A DNA stretch of 64,000 nucleotides, taken from assembly GCF_024713975.1 (NCBI RefSeq), contig NC_091099.1, positions 14,241,501 through 14,305,500 of the forward strand, in the 5' to 3' direction. The translations under genes and the position numbers were made by a program. The notes beneath the pieces were generated by a model, which worked only from the letters and a program-made list of their open reading frames with translations, ran no database searches and was not told the origin of the DNA. Position 1 is the stretch's first letter. Each line of letters begins with the position of its first letter. Source of the stretch: Paralichthys olivaceus. Lineage: Eukaryota > Chordata > Actinopteri > Pleuronectiformes > Paralichthyidae. Shown in pieces: positions 49,498 to 61,100 of this stretch.

Positions 49498-49976
49498 TTA
49501 TGGCTGCAATTCACAATTCATATAATTTCTCAGTTAATTGTTTTCTCTATGAAATTTAAGAATTTGGTAAACTTTTCTTGAATTGCTCGTTTTGTCCAAC
49601 CAAGAGTGTAAAACCTTTCTTTTTCAGTTTGAAAAACTAGTTCAGCCATTAATTCATTATTAAAATGGTTGCTGATTCTGTTTGTGAATTAATTTACATT
49701 GTTTCAACTCTATTTTTATTCTGATCACATTCAGACTAAACAGATTTACTTTGTATTACTTAATTAAAGCATGTGATAGTTGAGGGGAAACAAAACACAA
49801 CATTGAACAAAACTAATGGCTATTTGCATGTCAGTAAAAAAATGAATGATCAAACTTAAATGTAATGATTGAAAGTTGATATGTTTGTCTTTAAGACCAC
49901 CAGTGTTAAAAGACTAAACCAATCTGGTAAAAACTCCACATGTTGTAATGGATGATATCGATCATATCAATGATAT

Positions 49977-52900
49977 CTATTCCATTTCAATTGCCTGTTC
50001 TCGAAGAGGTGCATCAGGCTTGGGTTCATTACTCTTTCGTCCTCCATTCTTCTTGGAGCTGTTTTTCCTGAACAAAAACAGTTAGTATGTAGATAATTAA
50101 AAGAGAGTGGCATTAACTGTCAGCATTCTTTATGTGCTAAAGACAAAGAAAAATGGTCTTACTTTGATTTAACTGACAAGACGATCACAGGTATAATGAT
50201 AGAGAGGATAATGACAGCAAGCAAAACTCCGCAGATGATCGCTGTCAAAGAGGACAACAGTGTAATAGATGAAGATTTATGTTAACAAATCACATACTAA
50301 ATAATAAATAAACTACATAACACAATGATTGCAGAATGTTTTAACCAGTTAGAACGTCATGTATAATCCATCAAAATAAATGAAAACTAAACAACCTCTT
50401 TTGGGCACATTGTCCCTTTTACAATGAGAAAATAAGAAAATAAAAACTGCAGCTTGTTGCAGCTTCTGAATAAATAGATAAATTCCACCAGTCAAATCTG
50501 TACCAAAACATGCAAAAAAATGCAACCATTGTTTGGACTCACCAATAGGAGTGTCTGGCTCATCCTCCTCCAATTCCTCACCATCATCTTTAAACCAAGA
50601 CAATTACCATAAACATGTTTAAATTTTTTTGATGGCACTTTTATGACTCTTTTTATTTGACATAGTGATATATCATCAGCCACTGTGTACAAAAGAGGAA
50701 AATTTACACTCACCGTGGATTCCATCACATGTCTTATTGCAGCTTTCCATGGAGAAAAATCGGTTTCCGTTTCCAATGCAACCAGTCCACTGGAATTTTT
50801 TGCATTTGTCATGAATGGAATCATAGTAGTATCTCAAAAGCTGATTTTTACATTGACCTGAGGCCTTTTTTAAGTGGCAAGCCTTAGATTCTGTGAAGAG
50901 AAAACATCTCCATTATTATTAAAATCATTAGATCAGCCACAGCTATGACTACAGTTTGCACATGATCAACTATCACACAATCAGAGTGGTAGATGAGTCA
51001 AACTTTATCAAGCAGGCTGTAAAAGCCCAGGGTGTGGTCTTTCATGCTTGTCTATGAGTCCTTCTCTTTCACCACTTGGTGGCGTATGGCTAATACTCAG
51101 CTTTTCCTACAGCCTCAGAAAAATTACAGAAATTAAATGTGAAGAAACGAAGGAAAAGAAACACAAACATTTTTGGGTTAATTAAATTGACACACAAAAG
51201 AGGTTAGATATTGATCATTTAGTTGTTTTTCAATAATATGAAATACTCTTTCAATGTTAACAATCTCTCGTGCTCTTTCTTTCTCTTTTCTGTGTCTCTG
51301 TCCCTCCTCCTCTCTCTCGGTCAAGATAGACGAGACGTGAAGGTGATGTGTCGTTTCCTTTCATGGTCTTTTAGGTCATAAAACTCATTTGCTGCAGTTC
51401 ATGTTCCAAAGTCCTCAGAAACAAGCCGTGGTGTGGGATGGACTTTTTTGTTTTCAGTCTGGGTTCATCTACTTTTAGGTAGTTCTTCAATCAATCAATC
51501 AAAATGTATTTGTATAGCCTATATTAAAAAATCTAAATTTGCGTCATACAGCTAAACAATGTGCAATACCCTCTGCAGAAACCTTATCGAGAGTTGAATG
51601 TGAGGGATCCCTCTTCAGGACGGACAGAAGTGCACATCAAGATAATATTTACAACATTCATGACAAGAGACAGTGTGCATATTACACCTGAGTATTATCG
51701 GTTAAGCAAAATGAATGATTACATTTGACACACATATTTTCAGTATGAATTCATTAAACAATCTTACCATCAATGGGGTAGATATTATCTACATTGGCAG
51801 AGCAGTTTCTCATGCACTCTCGTTCATTTTCAAACCGGTTGTTGTTTCCACCGCTGCCTGAGTAAATGAAGGGCTCACACTGATCCTTCTCGGGATTATA
51901 AAAGACAGAGTGAATGAAGGTTTGGCCATCACCTTCAACTGGGGGCAACTGACAGAAATCTGTTGGACGATAAGACAAACTGCGAGTTAGAGACATTTTA
52001 TTTGCACAACGTCTACAAGGATGCTTTGGTTTTTCAAGCATTTAATAAAGCCTACAATATTTAGGTGTGAAGTAGAGCTGGATAATCACAAGAATAAGGT
52101 GGTGAAGTGACCACTGGTCAGTTACTGTATTCATATGCTTCAGTAGAAAGCCTCAACAGATACTGTTTGACATATTTAATGCTTAACTAACCTCATCACC
52201 AGCGATCCACTCCCTCATTTTATGACAGCAATAAAAACTCATTTTTTCAGTTCCCCCCTCTTTACACATTTCACAGAAGGGAAGTGGTTTCATATGATTC
52301 TTTTACCCAAAATGCAACTGATTTTATAAGGAACTAACCAACTGGCTTATTTGCTAAAAATCTGGACCTTCACAATAATTTATGTATGTTTGTGTGGTTA
52401 AAGAAGCTGCATGTTGACATTGTTTTAGTCTCGTCACTCTCAGACAGAAATGATCTCAGTGTTTAAAAGTTTGGAATTACAGAGGGAGGAATCGTCCAGT
52501 CAGCTTAGTTCAATCGTTTGCAGTGTGTAAATAATATTTCCAGGAGAGTAAAGACCATGTTTTCTTTCCTCTTTTTTTTTTGGTCCAAGCTAAAGACAAT
52601 CATTGTTGGCTTCAGTTGCAAGTTACAACATGAAGAGAAATTCAGGGAAAAGGTAAATTACAATTATATCCTGCTGAGAGATGCAGTCTAGACTTGTTTA
52701 ATGAACAGAAACTTTATTTCTATCAATTCTATTAACTTCGAATCTAACAGGATGTGTCTCTATTGAGCCCAATGTGACAGAAAGATATAGGCGCCAATGT
52801 AACCGCCATGTTGCCCTGACGGGGCTGAAGGTGACGCTTTGTCTCCTCGATTTACTTTAAGCAAAACTAGAACATTACGTATAACTGAAAGACATTAATT

Positions 52901-53164
52901 AATAATGAAATATTTACACCACAATACTTTCGCAATTCTTTTAAACTGCTATTTAAAAAAAAGCTGTGATACAGAAGGCTGATGCGTTGACTGTGTGCTG
53001 ATAGTGAGGCCTGTTCTGAAAATGAAATCTTCAATAAACTGAGTTTTGGTCATGTTAAAAAAATAGAACCAAAAAAAAAAACGAAGGAAGCACTTACCTG
53101 GGGGGACTGAATGACTGAAATGGATTGCGGCAAAAGCGATCCCCAGCAGCAGCAGGTGCTTCAT
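49977..53164 (-). CDS. Two-Kunitz-domain single-pass membrane protein
   Basis: Six exons: 53098-53164, 51768-51959, 50714-50890, 50543-50587, 50163-50241 and 49977-50067. They join to 216 residues. The order is signal peptide (MKHLLLLGIAFAAIHFSHS), Kunitz 1 (25-75), Kunitz 2 (91-141), acidic stalk DDGEELEEDEPD (146-157), transmembrane helix (about 161-184) and a basic then mixed cytoplasmic tail ending EQAIEME. Kunitz 2 has all six cysteines and Lys101 at P1, so it should inhibit trypsin-like serine proteases outside the cell. Kunitz 1 lacks the second and fourth cysteines. The first four introns are phase 1, the usual rule for shuffled extracellular modules. The layout recalls SPINT2/HAI-2, but the stalk, helix and tail do not match what I remember of it. 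I therefore give no symbol; it may be a fish-specific family member. Confidence 0.9.
50714..50890 (-). CDS. Kunitz domain 2 exon, complete inhibitor fold
   Basis: It encodes residues 87-145, with cysteines at 91, 100, 116, 124, 137 and 141 in standard BPTI spacing. Cys100-Lys101-Asn102 forms the reactive site with P1 Lys, and FQWTGCIGNGNRF forms the conserved core. A Lys P1 predicts trypsin-like targets. Confidence 0.93.
51488..51645 (+). mobile_element. (TCAA)n-headed interspersed repeat
   Basis: TCAATCAATCAATC is followed by an ATTTGTATAGCC block and about 110 nt of diverged sequence that includes ACAATGTGCAATACCCTCTG. The same head recurs at 59489-59520 and 60320-60361. I recall this as a widespread teleost retroelement-derived repeat. 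It lies in intron 2 of the Kunitz gene. Confidence 0.65.
51768..51959 (-). CDS. Kunitz domain 1 exon lacking the Cys14-Cys38 pair
   Basis: It encodes residues 23-86. Four cysteines (25, 50, 71, 75) align with BPTI Cys5, 30, 51 and 55. The positions of BPTI Cys14 and Cys38 are Gly34 (codon at 51925-51927) and Ser58 (51853-51855), in GDGQTF and YSGSGGNNN. The P1 position is Gln35. The fold can still be held by the other two disulfides, but the reactive-site loop is not tethered, so classical protease inhibition is doubtful. Confidence 0.9.
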
Positions 53165-53255
53165 CTTGCTTCTCGTCTCAGTCCTGTCTGTCCTGGAGTG
53201 ACGGTTGTAAACTACAGTGGGAGTGGGTTATCGTCTCTGACCTTTGAACAGTCAT
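53165..53255 (-). promoter_or_regulatory. Putative Kunitz-gene promoter with DR1 and GATA sites
   Basis: On the minus strand, about 75-85 nt above the start codon, TGTTCAAAGGTCA (53238-53250) is a direct repeat of nuclear-receptor half-sites with one-base spacing, as bound by HNF4 and its relatives. A GATAA core lies at 53228-53232. The pairing suggests liver or gut epithelial expression. No clear TATA box is seen. Confidence 0.4.
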
Positions 53256-53259
53256 TTCC

Positions 53260-54880
53260 TTCCACCCTCAGTTGAAACAACTGTCAGTGGCTAGAACAGA
53301 CATCTTCCCCTTTTTCTTACCTTGACCATAAGGTCACAGTTTAGAACTTAGAACAGGCTCCATATTCACTTATGTAGCCTGTTAGTTTATCTATTCATCT
53401 CCACTTTGAGCGATCAAAGGCTCCAGGTAAACACTAGTTAAACAGCAACAACTGACAGGTCGACTGACAAATATATCTGTTTATAGAGTGGCCACGTTAT
53501 CTTTGTGGTTTTTTTGGAACACATTGAGACTGTATGCATTAAAACCAAATTGACAGCAAGTGCGACCCAAGCCTTCAGTGTTCTACTACAAGAGAGCTTT
53601 ATAGTGAATTCAGATCTGCCTGTCATAGTATTACCTCGTGTAAGTTGTCCTCTTTTTTTCGACTTCCTTTACTCCTACTTACTAGTGTGTGATCATCATT
53701 CTAGATCATTTACTTCAAAGAGATGACAGACAGATGGACAGATTGGTAACAACCGTATTCCAGATCTCCGCAGGTGTGTTTTAAGATTTATAAAAAATGT
53801 TTACAAGGAATAACAAGCTAAATAGTCCATTCTTAGTCCATGTGCACCACGGGTCTCTGGTTTCTACATCACACTTGTAAGATGTCCACGATTGACTTGT
53901 GAAGTTACAAAACACTTTCAAATTTAAACTGAAAAAACATGGGGTGTACACTATTATTTTATTTCATCATTTCATTTCCCCCTTTAGCTTAATATCGCCA
54001 TCTTTGTCTGTTAATGATGTGCCCTAAATAAAAATTGTACTGTTTCATTTTATTGTATTCTTTGGTTATATGAAGAGAAAATGAAAGGCCTTGGTTGTAT
54101 AGGCATTTTATTGAGCCATAGGCACAAGTTTAAACCCACTCTGTGCCAACAGCTATTGTATTGTTATGAGGACACAATCAGCTTTTCAGCATTTATCTTA
54201 GCGATGTCTAAATATAACAGAAAGGGAGGGAAACTATTTACACCAGAACTGTGTAGCCCATAGACTGTAGCTAACAACAACAATATAACAACAAAATGTA
54301 TGCATCACCACTTGGTGGCTGGCCACAGTATACATCATAAACCCAGCCTCCACCATATTAGTGGATGGGACATGTACCAATGTTGAAAGCACACGTCAAA
54401 TATATTTTTCTCAATGACGATTTCTGTCATTTTAGGTAGGCCCTAGCACACGTACAATCTGAATCTAGCTGCAGACAAACTTTTCAAGTCCAAGTTGCTG
54501 TGAAGACAGGTGAACGCAGCTCCAGAGAAGGATATTTAAGGACATTTATGCTAAAAACATGATTTAAATGACGCTGTTTCTAATCTAATTTGAATGTCGG
54601 GGCTTACGGACAGCTGGATGACACCACACAAGCAGTATGGAGGCATTTTATGTTTTCTTCTGTTTTTTTTTTTTTTACGTTTAACGAATTGGTCACCATT
54701 TAAAAGGGTTTTGCGGACTCAAACACTTCATCCACCCCTCCATTGGAATTGTGGTGAGTAGTTTTTCATTTCTGGGTGAAGTATCCCTGTAATAGAAAAG
54801 TGGCAGTGAAGAATCAGTATATGAAATGTGCACAAACACCATCATATTCATCTTTTGGTGGCTGCATGTGTTTAGATGGG
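53260..54880. other. Intergenic DNA between the Kunitz gene and ca12
   Basis: This interval separates two divergently transcribed genes. I see no exon or recognisable repeat in it, only AT-rich sequence with short homopolymer runs such as the T run near 54664. Confidence 0.5.
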
Positions 54881-55052
54881 GTTATTATAAGAGCCACTAT
54901 AAAGTGAAGGCTCCTTGTCAGTGACACCGGCTCAGCGTGTCGGTGGATCTGAACCCGGGGCTAAATGAGGGACTCGAGTGCGGTGGAGCTGTCAGTCACT
55001 CTCCGGTGAGCAGGGGATGACTGTGGAGGCTGGGTTTTTGTTGTTGTGGCTC

Positions 55053-55098
55053 TGACGTCAGTGCGAGCTACAACCAAGCCGACAACATGAGTATAAAA
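55053..55098 (+). promoter_or_regulatory. ca12 core promoter: CRE plus TATA box
   Basis: A perfect palindromic cAMP response element TGACGTCA (55053-55060) lies 31 nt before a consensus TATAAAA (55092-55098). The TATA box is 93 nt before the ca12 ATG. That places transcription start near 55120-55130 with a leader of about 65 nt. The arrangement suggests CREB/ATF-responsive transcription. Confidence 0.7.
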
Positions 55099-55190
55099 GC
55101 CGGTTCGAGGGCTGGAAACCCTCCCGCTCTCCTGCTCTGCACCGGGGCGAACATCAGGCTGCCACACGAGGGTGCGCTGAGAGAACCGAC

Positions 55191-58100
55191 ATGAAGTCTG
55201 TGAGCGTCTCATCCATCGTGTTACTGCAGCTGACTCTCTGCTCTGTGCTGCACGGTAAGTAATCTGACGGGTGCATGAAGTTGCCTGGTAAGAAACTTCA
55301 TATGCAATTTAAGATTCGTGTAAAGAAAAAATGGCTCCAGCACTTGCAGGAGGGATTATTCCTGGCAGGTGTCTCCATCCACCTGCTCATATGTTTTCAG
55401 GATGACGTGTCTGTGATCAAAACTATTGATGTTTATTTCTATTTTCTGTTCATCTATAAAATGCCAAAAATAAATATAAAAACAATGTTTCACTTTATCC
55501 TGTTGCATATATAAAGTTGCTTCATTACTTTTATAAATGCACTAAGATTTTTGTTCTTCTTGTTTCAGCTGCCAAATGGACATACAGTGGTAAGTCCCAT
55601 CATTTTCTTTCAATTCAGTTTGTCAGTTGTGCACAGAAAAAAAGAAAATGTGTTCAGATTAAAGTTACTAATTGTAATTGGTCCATATTTCTATTGCACT
55701 TTTCTAGTGATGACCACTCAGAGCTCTTTTACAGAACCGTTTTTACAATTCATCCACTCAGTGCATGTGCTGCATTTTCTCTACCGTACATCACACACAA
55801 TGACAGCACAGCCGTCTGGGACAATTTGGGGTTTTGCATCTTGCCCAAGGACACTCCGGCTTATGGAATAGGGGAGATGGGAATCAAACCCCGGACTTTT
55901 TGGTTAGTGGACCACTTGCTCTATCTCCTAAGCTACAGCTGCCCAACATTTGACTTTTATTGGTATAAATTGCTAAATTTCAGTTGAACAAACTCTATTA
56001 ATTTATGAGTTACTGATTGAAGTATTTTGTATTGAACAATTTTCTTTTTTTCAGTGTGGATCATATTAACAGAAGAAATAGAAATATTTCTTACATCCAC
56101 CTATGATGCATGCCTTTCCAGTTCACACGCACTTGTTGCCTAGTGTCCCGGTCACTCACTGTGGTTTTCCACCCCTAAACCATGCAGCATTAACTAATTC
56201 AGTGTTAGAATTCAATTTGATTCAACTCTGTTAGGCAATGACTGACTCAGAGATTTTTCGTCTTGCCCCCCCCCACAGCCGTACGTTGAGCTGACACAGC
56301 TGATGGACTGCACCATCAAATCAAGTGTTTGCTTATCAAAGGGAGAAGACAAACCCTCTGTCGCCCCTCTATGATGCCCTAAGACCTCTAGTGCTGACAG
56401 CCCCACTGTCACCTCATGTAATTGTAGAGGTCATTATACCGACTCTGCAATTACAACATTTCATGAGTGGCTGACTGCCCTTGTCTCCTGTCTTAAGGCC
56501 CATACGCAGTGACTTCTTGAACTTTGACAATCTCTTACATAAACTGTGCTCAGAGCGTGACCTCTTGTCTTAGCTCCTTAAAAAAAGTCTGTTGCATTTA
56601 GGGACAGGAAGTTTATACCAATAAGTTGGCAGGTCCAGAAAATTGTTTTAAAAATAATTTTTCATCCTATTTTCTGTTTTTGGATGATTACAGTATTTTG
56701 AATGTTACAGTCATTGCTTAAAGCTACTGTCCTCTATTTTTAAATGCATTTATGAGTTTAATGTGTTATTTCTCTGCACTGTACTTTATGTTCAAATACT
56801 AACAGTTATAGGAAATTATACGTGTTTAATTCAGTCCTCTGAAAGCTGATCCACGAGATTATTTTTTATTATTGCAGCAGCTGAACTTTAATAAGGACAA
56901 ATAGAACATTGTAGATACACAGTCGTTCATCTCCGACCTGTGGAACTTTAGAGAAATTGAACAACACCTAAACATTTGGAAAAATTAGGAATCACACATA
57001 AACATTTATTTTACATGTGAGTATAGTGGAAAACCTTAATGTGGCAGAATACTTCGGTGACTCATCCTGTACTGAATGAAGGAATACACACCACAATCAC
57101 ACAGTCATGAACCTTAATGACACACAAACTCAGAGTGGAAAGGTTTGTGATGACTAGAGAGGAAAAGAGTTGATTTAGTTAAAAAAGCCCTCCAGCCTCC
57201 TAAGTGCAGCGTGGTGGATTTCACCATCACTTACAATCAAACCCTGGAGAGGCCGTGTCATAGTCAGTTGTCTTGAGGGCTGGTAGCACTTTCAGTTGGG
57301 GGGGGGGGGCAAGACTGAGTCAGAGGATTTATCTTCACATTGACGCTGCATCCTCTGGCAAAGGACAAGCATTGACCCTTAACTTGTGGGTATAAAAAAC
57401 TATGTTGATGACCATTGTAGTTGTATCACCCTTCTCTACCACAGATGTTAAAAATAAATATAAATCTCATTTGACATTCATCTTATGTAGAGAAGCCCCC
57501 ACACTTTAGAAATTACCCACAGTCATGTGAATTCTACCAAGGACTGCATGGCAAGGGGCCACTGAGGGCCATTGTTAAAGGGCAGGCTGGGTCTAATTAA
57601 AAGAGTAAATGAAGTAGACACTGAGTAATTATAGCCATAAGATAAGCCATCTTATCTCCTTATTATGGGGAGCATTTGCCTGAACTGAACCATGAGTTTT
57701 GCTTCAAACAAGTATTCAGTGATTTCACAGCTTCGCTTCATGCCTTTTGGCACGTCTTGTCTGACCCATACAATGGGAACTGACAGCCGGGGATCGGGGC
57801 ATGAGCTTCATGCTGCATCATTCATATGTAACCATGGTCAGCTGGCATATGGTGAATCGTGTTTTTTTTTAGAATGATTCTGGACAGTTAATTATATGCA
57901 GAAGGGATGAGAGCTCTTGGACATTTACAGGCCTTTCATGGTGTTTTCTATTCTGCCACACTTCAGTTTTGATGGGTCCATTCATTGCAAACTCTTGTGA
58001 ACACTGAGCATCTTGTTGGAGAAGCTCAGTGTGGATGATGACACTTCACACTGGACAAAAACATCAGAAGTCAGGAGCTTCTGTGATTTTCTTGTCAAAT

Positions 58101-61100
58101 GAATTTAGTATCACAGCTACCATCCCCTCTCTCTCCTCTCTCTTACATTATTCCGAGGCTCATTGTGCCTCGTTGCCTCGGCAGCACACGCCTCTGAGAG
58201 ACACTGCATGACTTGATTTGCAAATGTGGCCATTTTCGGTGTCCTGTGCTTTACAGAAACCTCTCATTTGGAGAGAGACAGTGTTCTCATTGGCCCTCCC
58301 CGCAAACAACAGCCTTGTTCTCACTCTCACTGCTTCAGAAAGGGCCAAGAGCAAAAGCCACGGGCCTCACCCATGCTGCCTTGTACATAGATAATGATAC
58401 TTCACTTTGATTACAGATAAAATTTTAAGCAGGACAGACCGGGCCTAAGTCCTTTTTTGGAGCCATCCCCTACTTAGTTTCACATTGGGGCATGTGCATT
58501 TGCTCTTTTTTCTTTAGAATGCAATGCATAAAAAATAGAATATGTGCAGCGTAGCAGTCGTGTTTATTGGTCATGTTGCTGTTGCAGGGCCAGAAGGAGA
58601 GCACCACTGGTCCAAGAATTATCCATTTTGTGGTGGAGCCTTCCAGTCTCCAATAGACATCAAGTCAGATTTGCTGAGGTTCGACCCCAGTTTGCGTCCG
58701 ATTGAGGTTCAGAACTACAACCTGTCGCCCAATGAGCAGCTCACTCTTGGAAATAATGGACACTCTGGTGAGTTAACAGCATCTTTATTCACATTTTGAA
58801 AATTGATCCCCAAAATACAAAACTATAAACAAATATACGTACACAAAATATACAAATAATAAGAAAAGAATAAGAAAGAAATCACCCAGGGAAAAAAATG
58901 GATCCCACCCCATCCCCTGAATCTAGGCCACCGATCCCTGCAGCGCATCACTGCCAAAGGTCCTTGAGGTTCCTTTCGTTCCATAGACGTCATCATTCTC
59001 CTCTATAAAACCTTTCATATTCACACTACTTTAGATGCACTGTGTACTTTAGCCTCTTCTGACCACACACAAACTAAGCAAACATTATGTTTTGTTTGAC
59101 TCTGGATCTTAATGTCCTTTAAATCAAGGCCCTCGTCTACATATTCATTAGAGATGGCCCCTGCATAAACGTGGAGGAGTCTGTTCTTTCTGTAGAGACC
59201 TAATTTCTGGGTCAACATAAGGAAAATGATAGGAGGATTTTCTCTCTACATCTACCACAGCAATTTTCCATAATCACTCTCTTATTATCTTAACTGTCCT
59301 TTCATCCAGAGAACGATCTCCATGTGAAGTCTGGAAAAATATGAGCAGACATTAGTCATCTGCTCTGCATCGACTGGGTCTGATGCACCTTAACAAAAGA
59401 AACAAGTTCCAGTTTGATATCTATTCAAAACACACTTTCAAAATCAATTATTGAAAATATAACTCAGATAAGAGTCAAACATGCCCCTCAATCAATCAAT
59501 CAAATTTTATTTGTGTAAAAAAAATTAGTTTTGAATGAATATGATTCCTTTACGTCAGGTAAACTACAAATAACAACTGGTTTGATTTGTTTCTTAGATT
59601 TTACTTTAATCACACTGTACAAATTGCCATGTGTGAGCACTTTCAGTGACGGCTGCCGTGTCGCTGAGCGCACATGTACATGTAATGTCTGCCTTGTGTT
59701 GGTGAAGATTATACTGTTATAATGTCTGTGTAAGTAAAGTGTACAGACTGTATAAACCAGACAAATGCTCATTATTTGTGTCTGATGGACCTCAACGCCA
59801 CAAGCTGAGCAGCGTCTTCAGTGACGTCTGTCTGAAATAAGCTGACAAAGGTTTTTCACTTGTAAACATTCGTCACACACTGACGAACATGTTGAAAGTG
59901 CGTCACTCCACCGGTGTGCCTTAAAGGTAGCCGCACTGCTTTTACCAGCATCATCACTTTCGCTAAAGTTTTGAATTAAATAAATAAAGGATGTAGCTGA
60001 TGTTTCTTGATCCCCTGATGTCAAGTGAAGTAACCTCCACCCTATTCTTATGTGTGTGCTTGTGTCTGTCATCTTTTGATCCACAGTGCAGATTTCCCTG
60101 CCCTCTAAGATGCACATCTCCAGCCTGCCGCATCGTTACACCGCAGCTCAACTGCACTTCCACTGGGGCTCCTCCGGCCGACCTGCTGGATCTGAACACA
60201 TGGTGAACAGTCGACAGTACGCAGCCGAGGTGAACAAACCTACCTACCTCCTTCTGTGTTTAAGAGAGTAAATAACCAGGAGGTAAATACTCCAGGTCTT
60301 TTTTCAAGGTCATTTATCAGTCAATCAATCAAACTTTATTTGGGCAGTTCAAAGCCAAGAAAAACATTATTAAACAACTCCACAGCTTCACCATCACAAC
60401 AATAAGATGTTGTTTACAAGTTCATGTATAATATTAATAATCTATAATATATATTTTAAGTTTGATAGATAATACTCTGGTGCGATTTAGCAGAAGTCCA
60501 TTTTCATTGATGATACGTGCATATATTTTTATATTAATGACATTTTGAATATTAAAATTATAATTTGGTATTTATATACTGTAATATTTCAACCACTGGC
60601 AGAAAGTGAATGAAAGGTTAGTCATCTCCATTTGAAGTTAGCTCAGTCCATTTATTCAAATAGATATGACAGCATCTCTGGCTCCAGACAGATGATTTAA
60701 TACCTAATGACTTAAACGGGTGACTTTTGACTGGCAGAGAAATCAGAGCCACTGACTCACAGACACTGTTTAAGCTGAGGGAACTCTCTGAAGCTCTGCA
60801 TCTGCAGTTTCCAGCCTCCCCACACTGGCAGACGTTCAGTTTGTAATCCACCCGTCAGACAATGTCAGAGAATGCTTATTGTGCATCTTCCACTGTAAAG
60901 TACAATTATATAAAATACATTCTAGTTAAAGAGACTTTCTAAAGAAAGTTTTTGACAATAAACACATTGTGAGTCATTAAAATCGTATTTATTGAGAAGT
61001 GTTAAGCCTGTTTTTCTTTTAAATTAATTGTAGATTCAATTTACCAATCAAATTAGCAGGTTTGGTCAATTAGTCGCCCACATTAAAAGACACAGACTTG

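Noticed and set aside
55517-55987. 156-codon plus-strand frame in ca12 intron 2
   Set aside because: It spans the micro-exon and a reverse-oriented SINE. The protein-like length comes from intron and repeat sequence.
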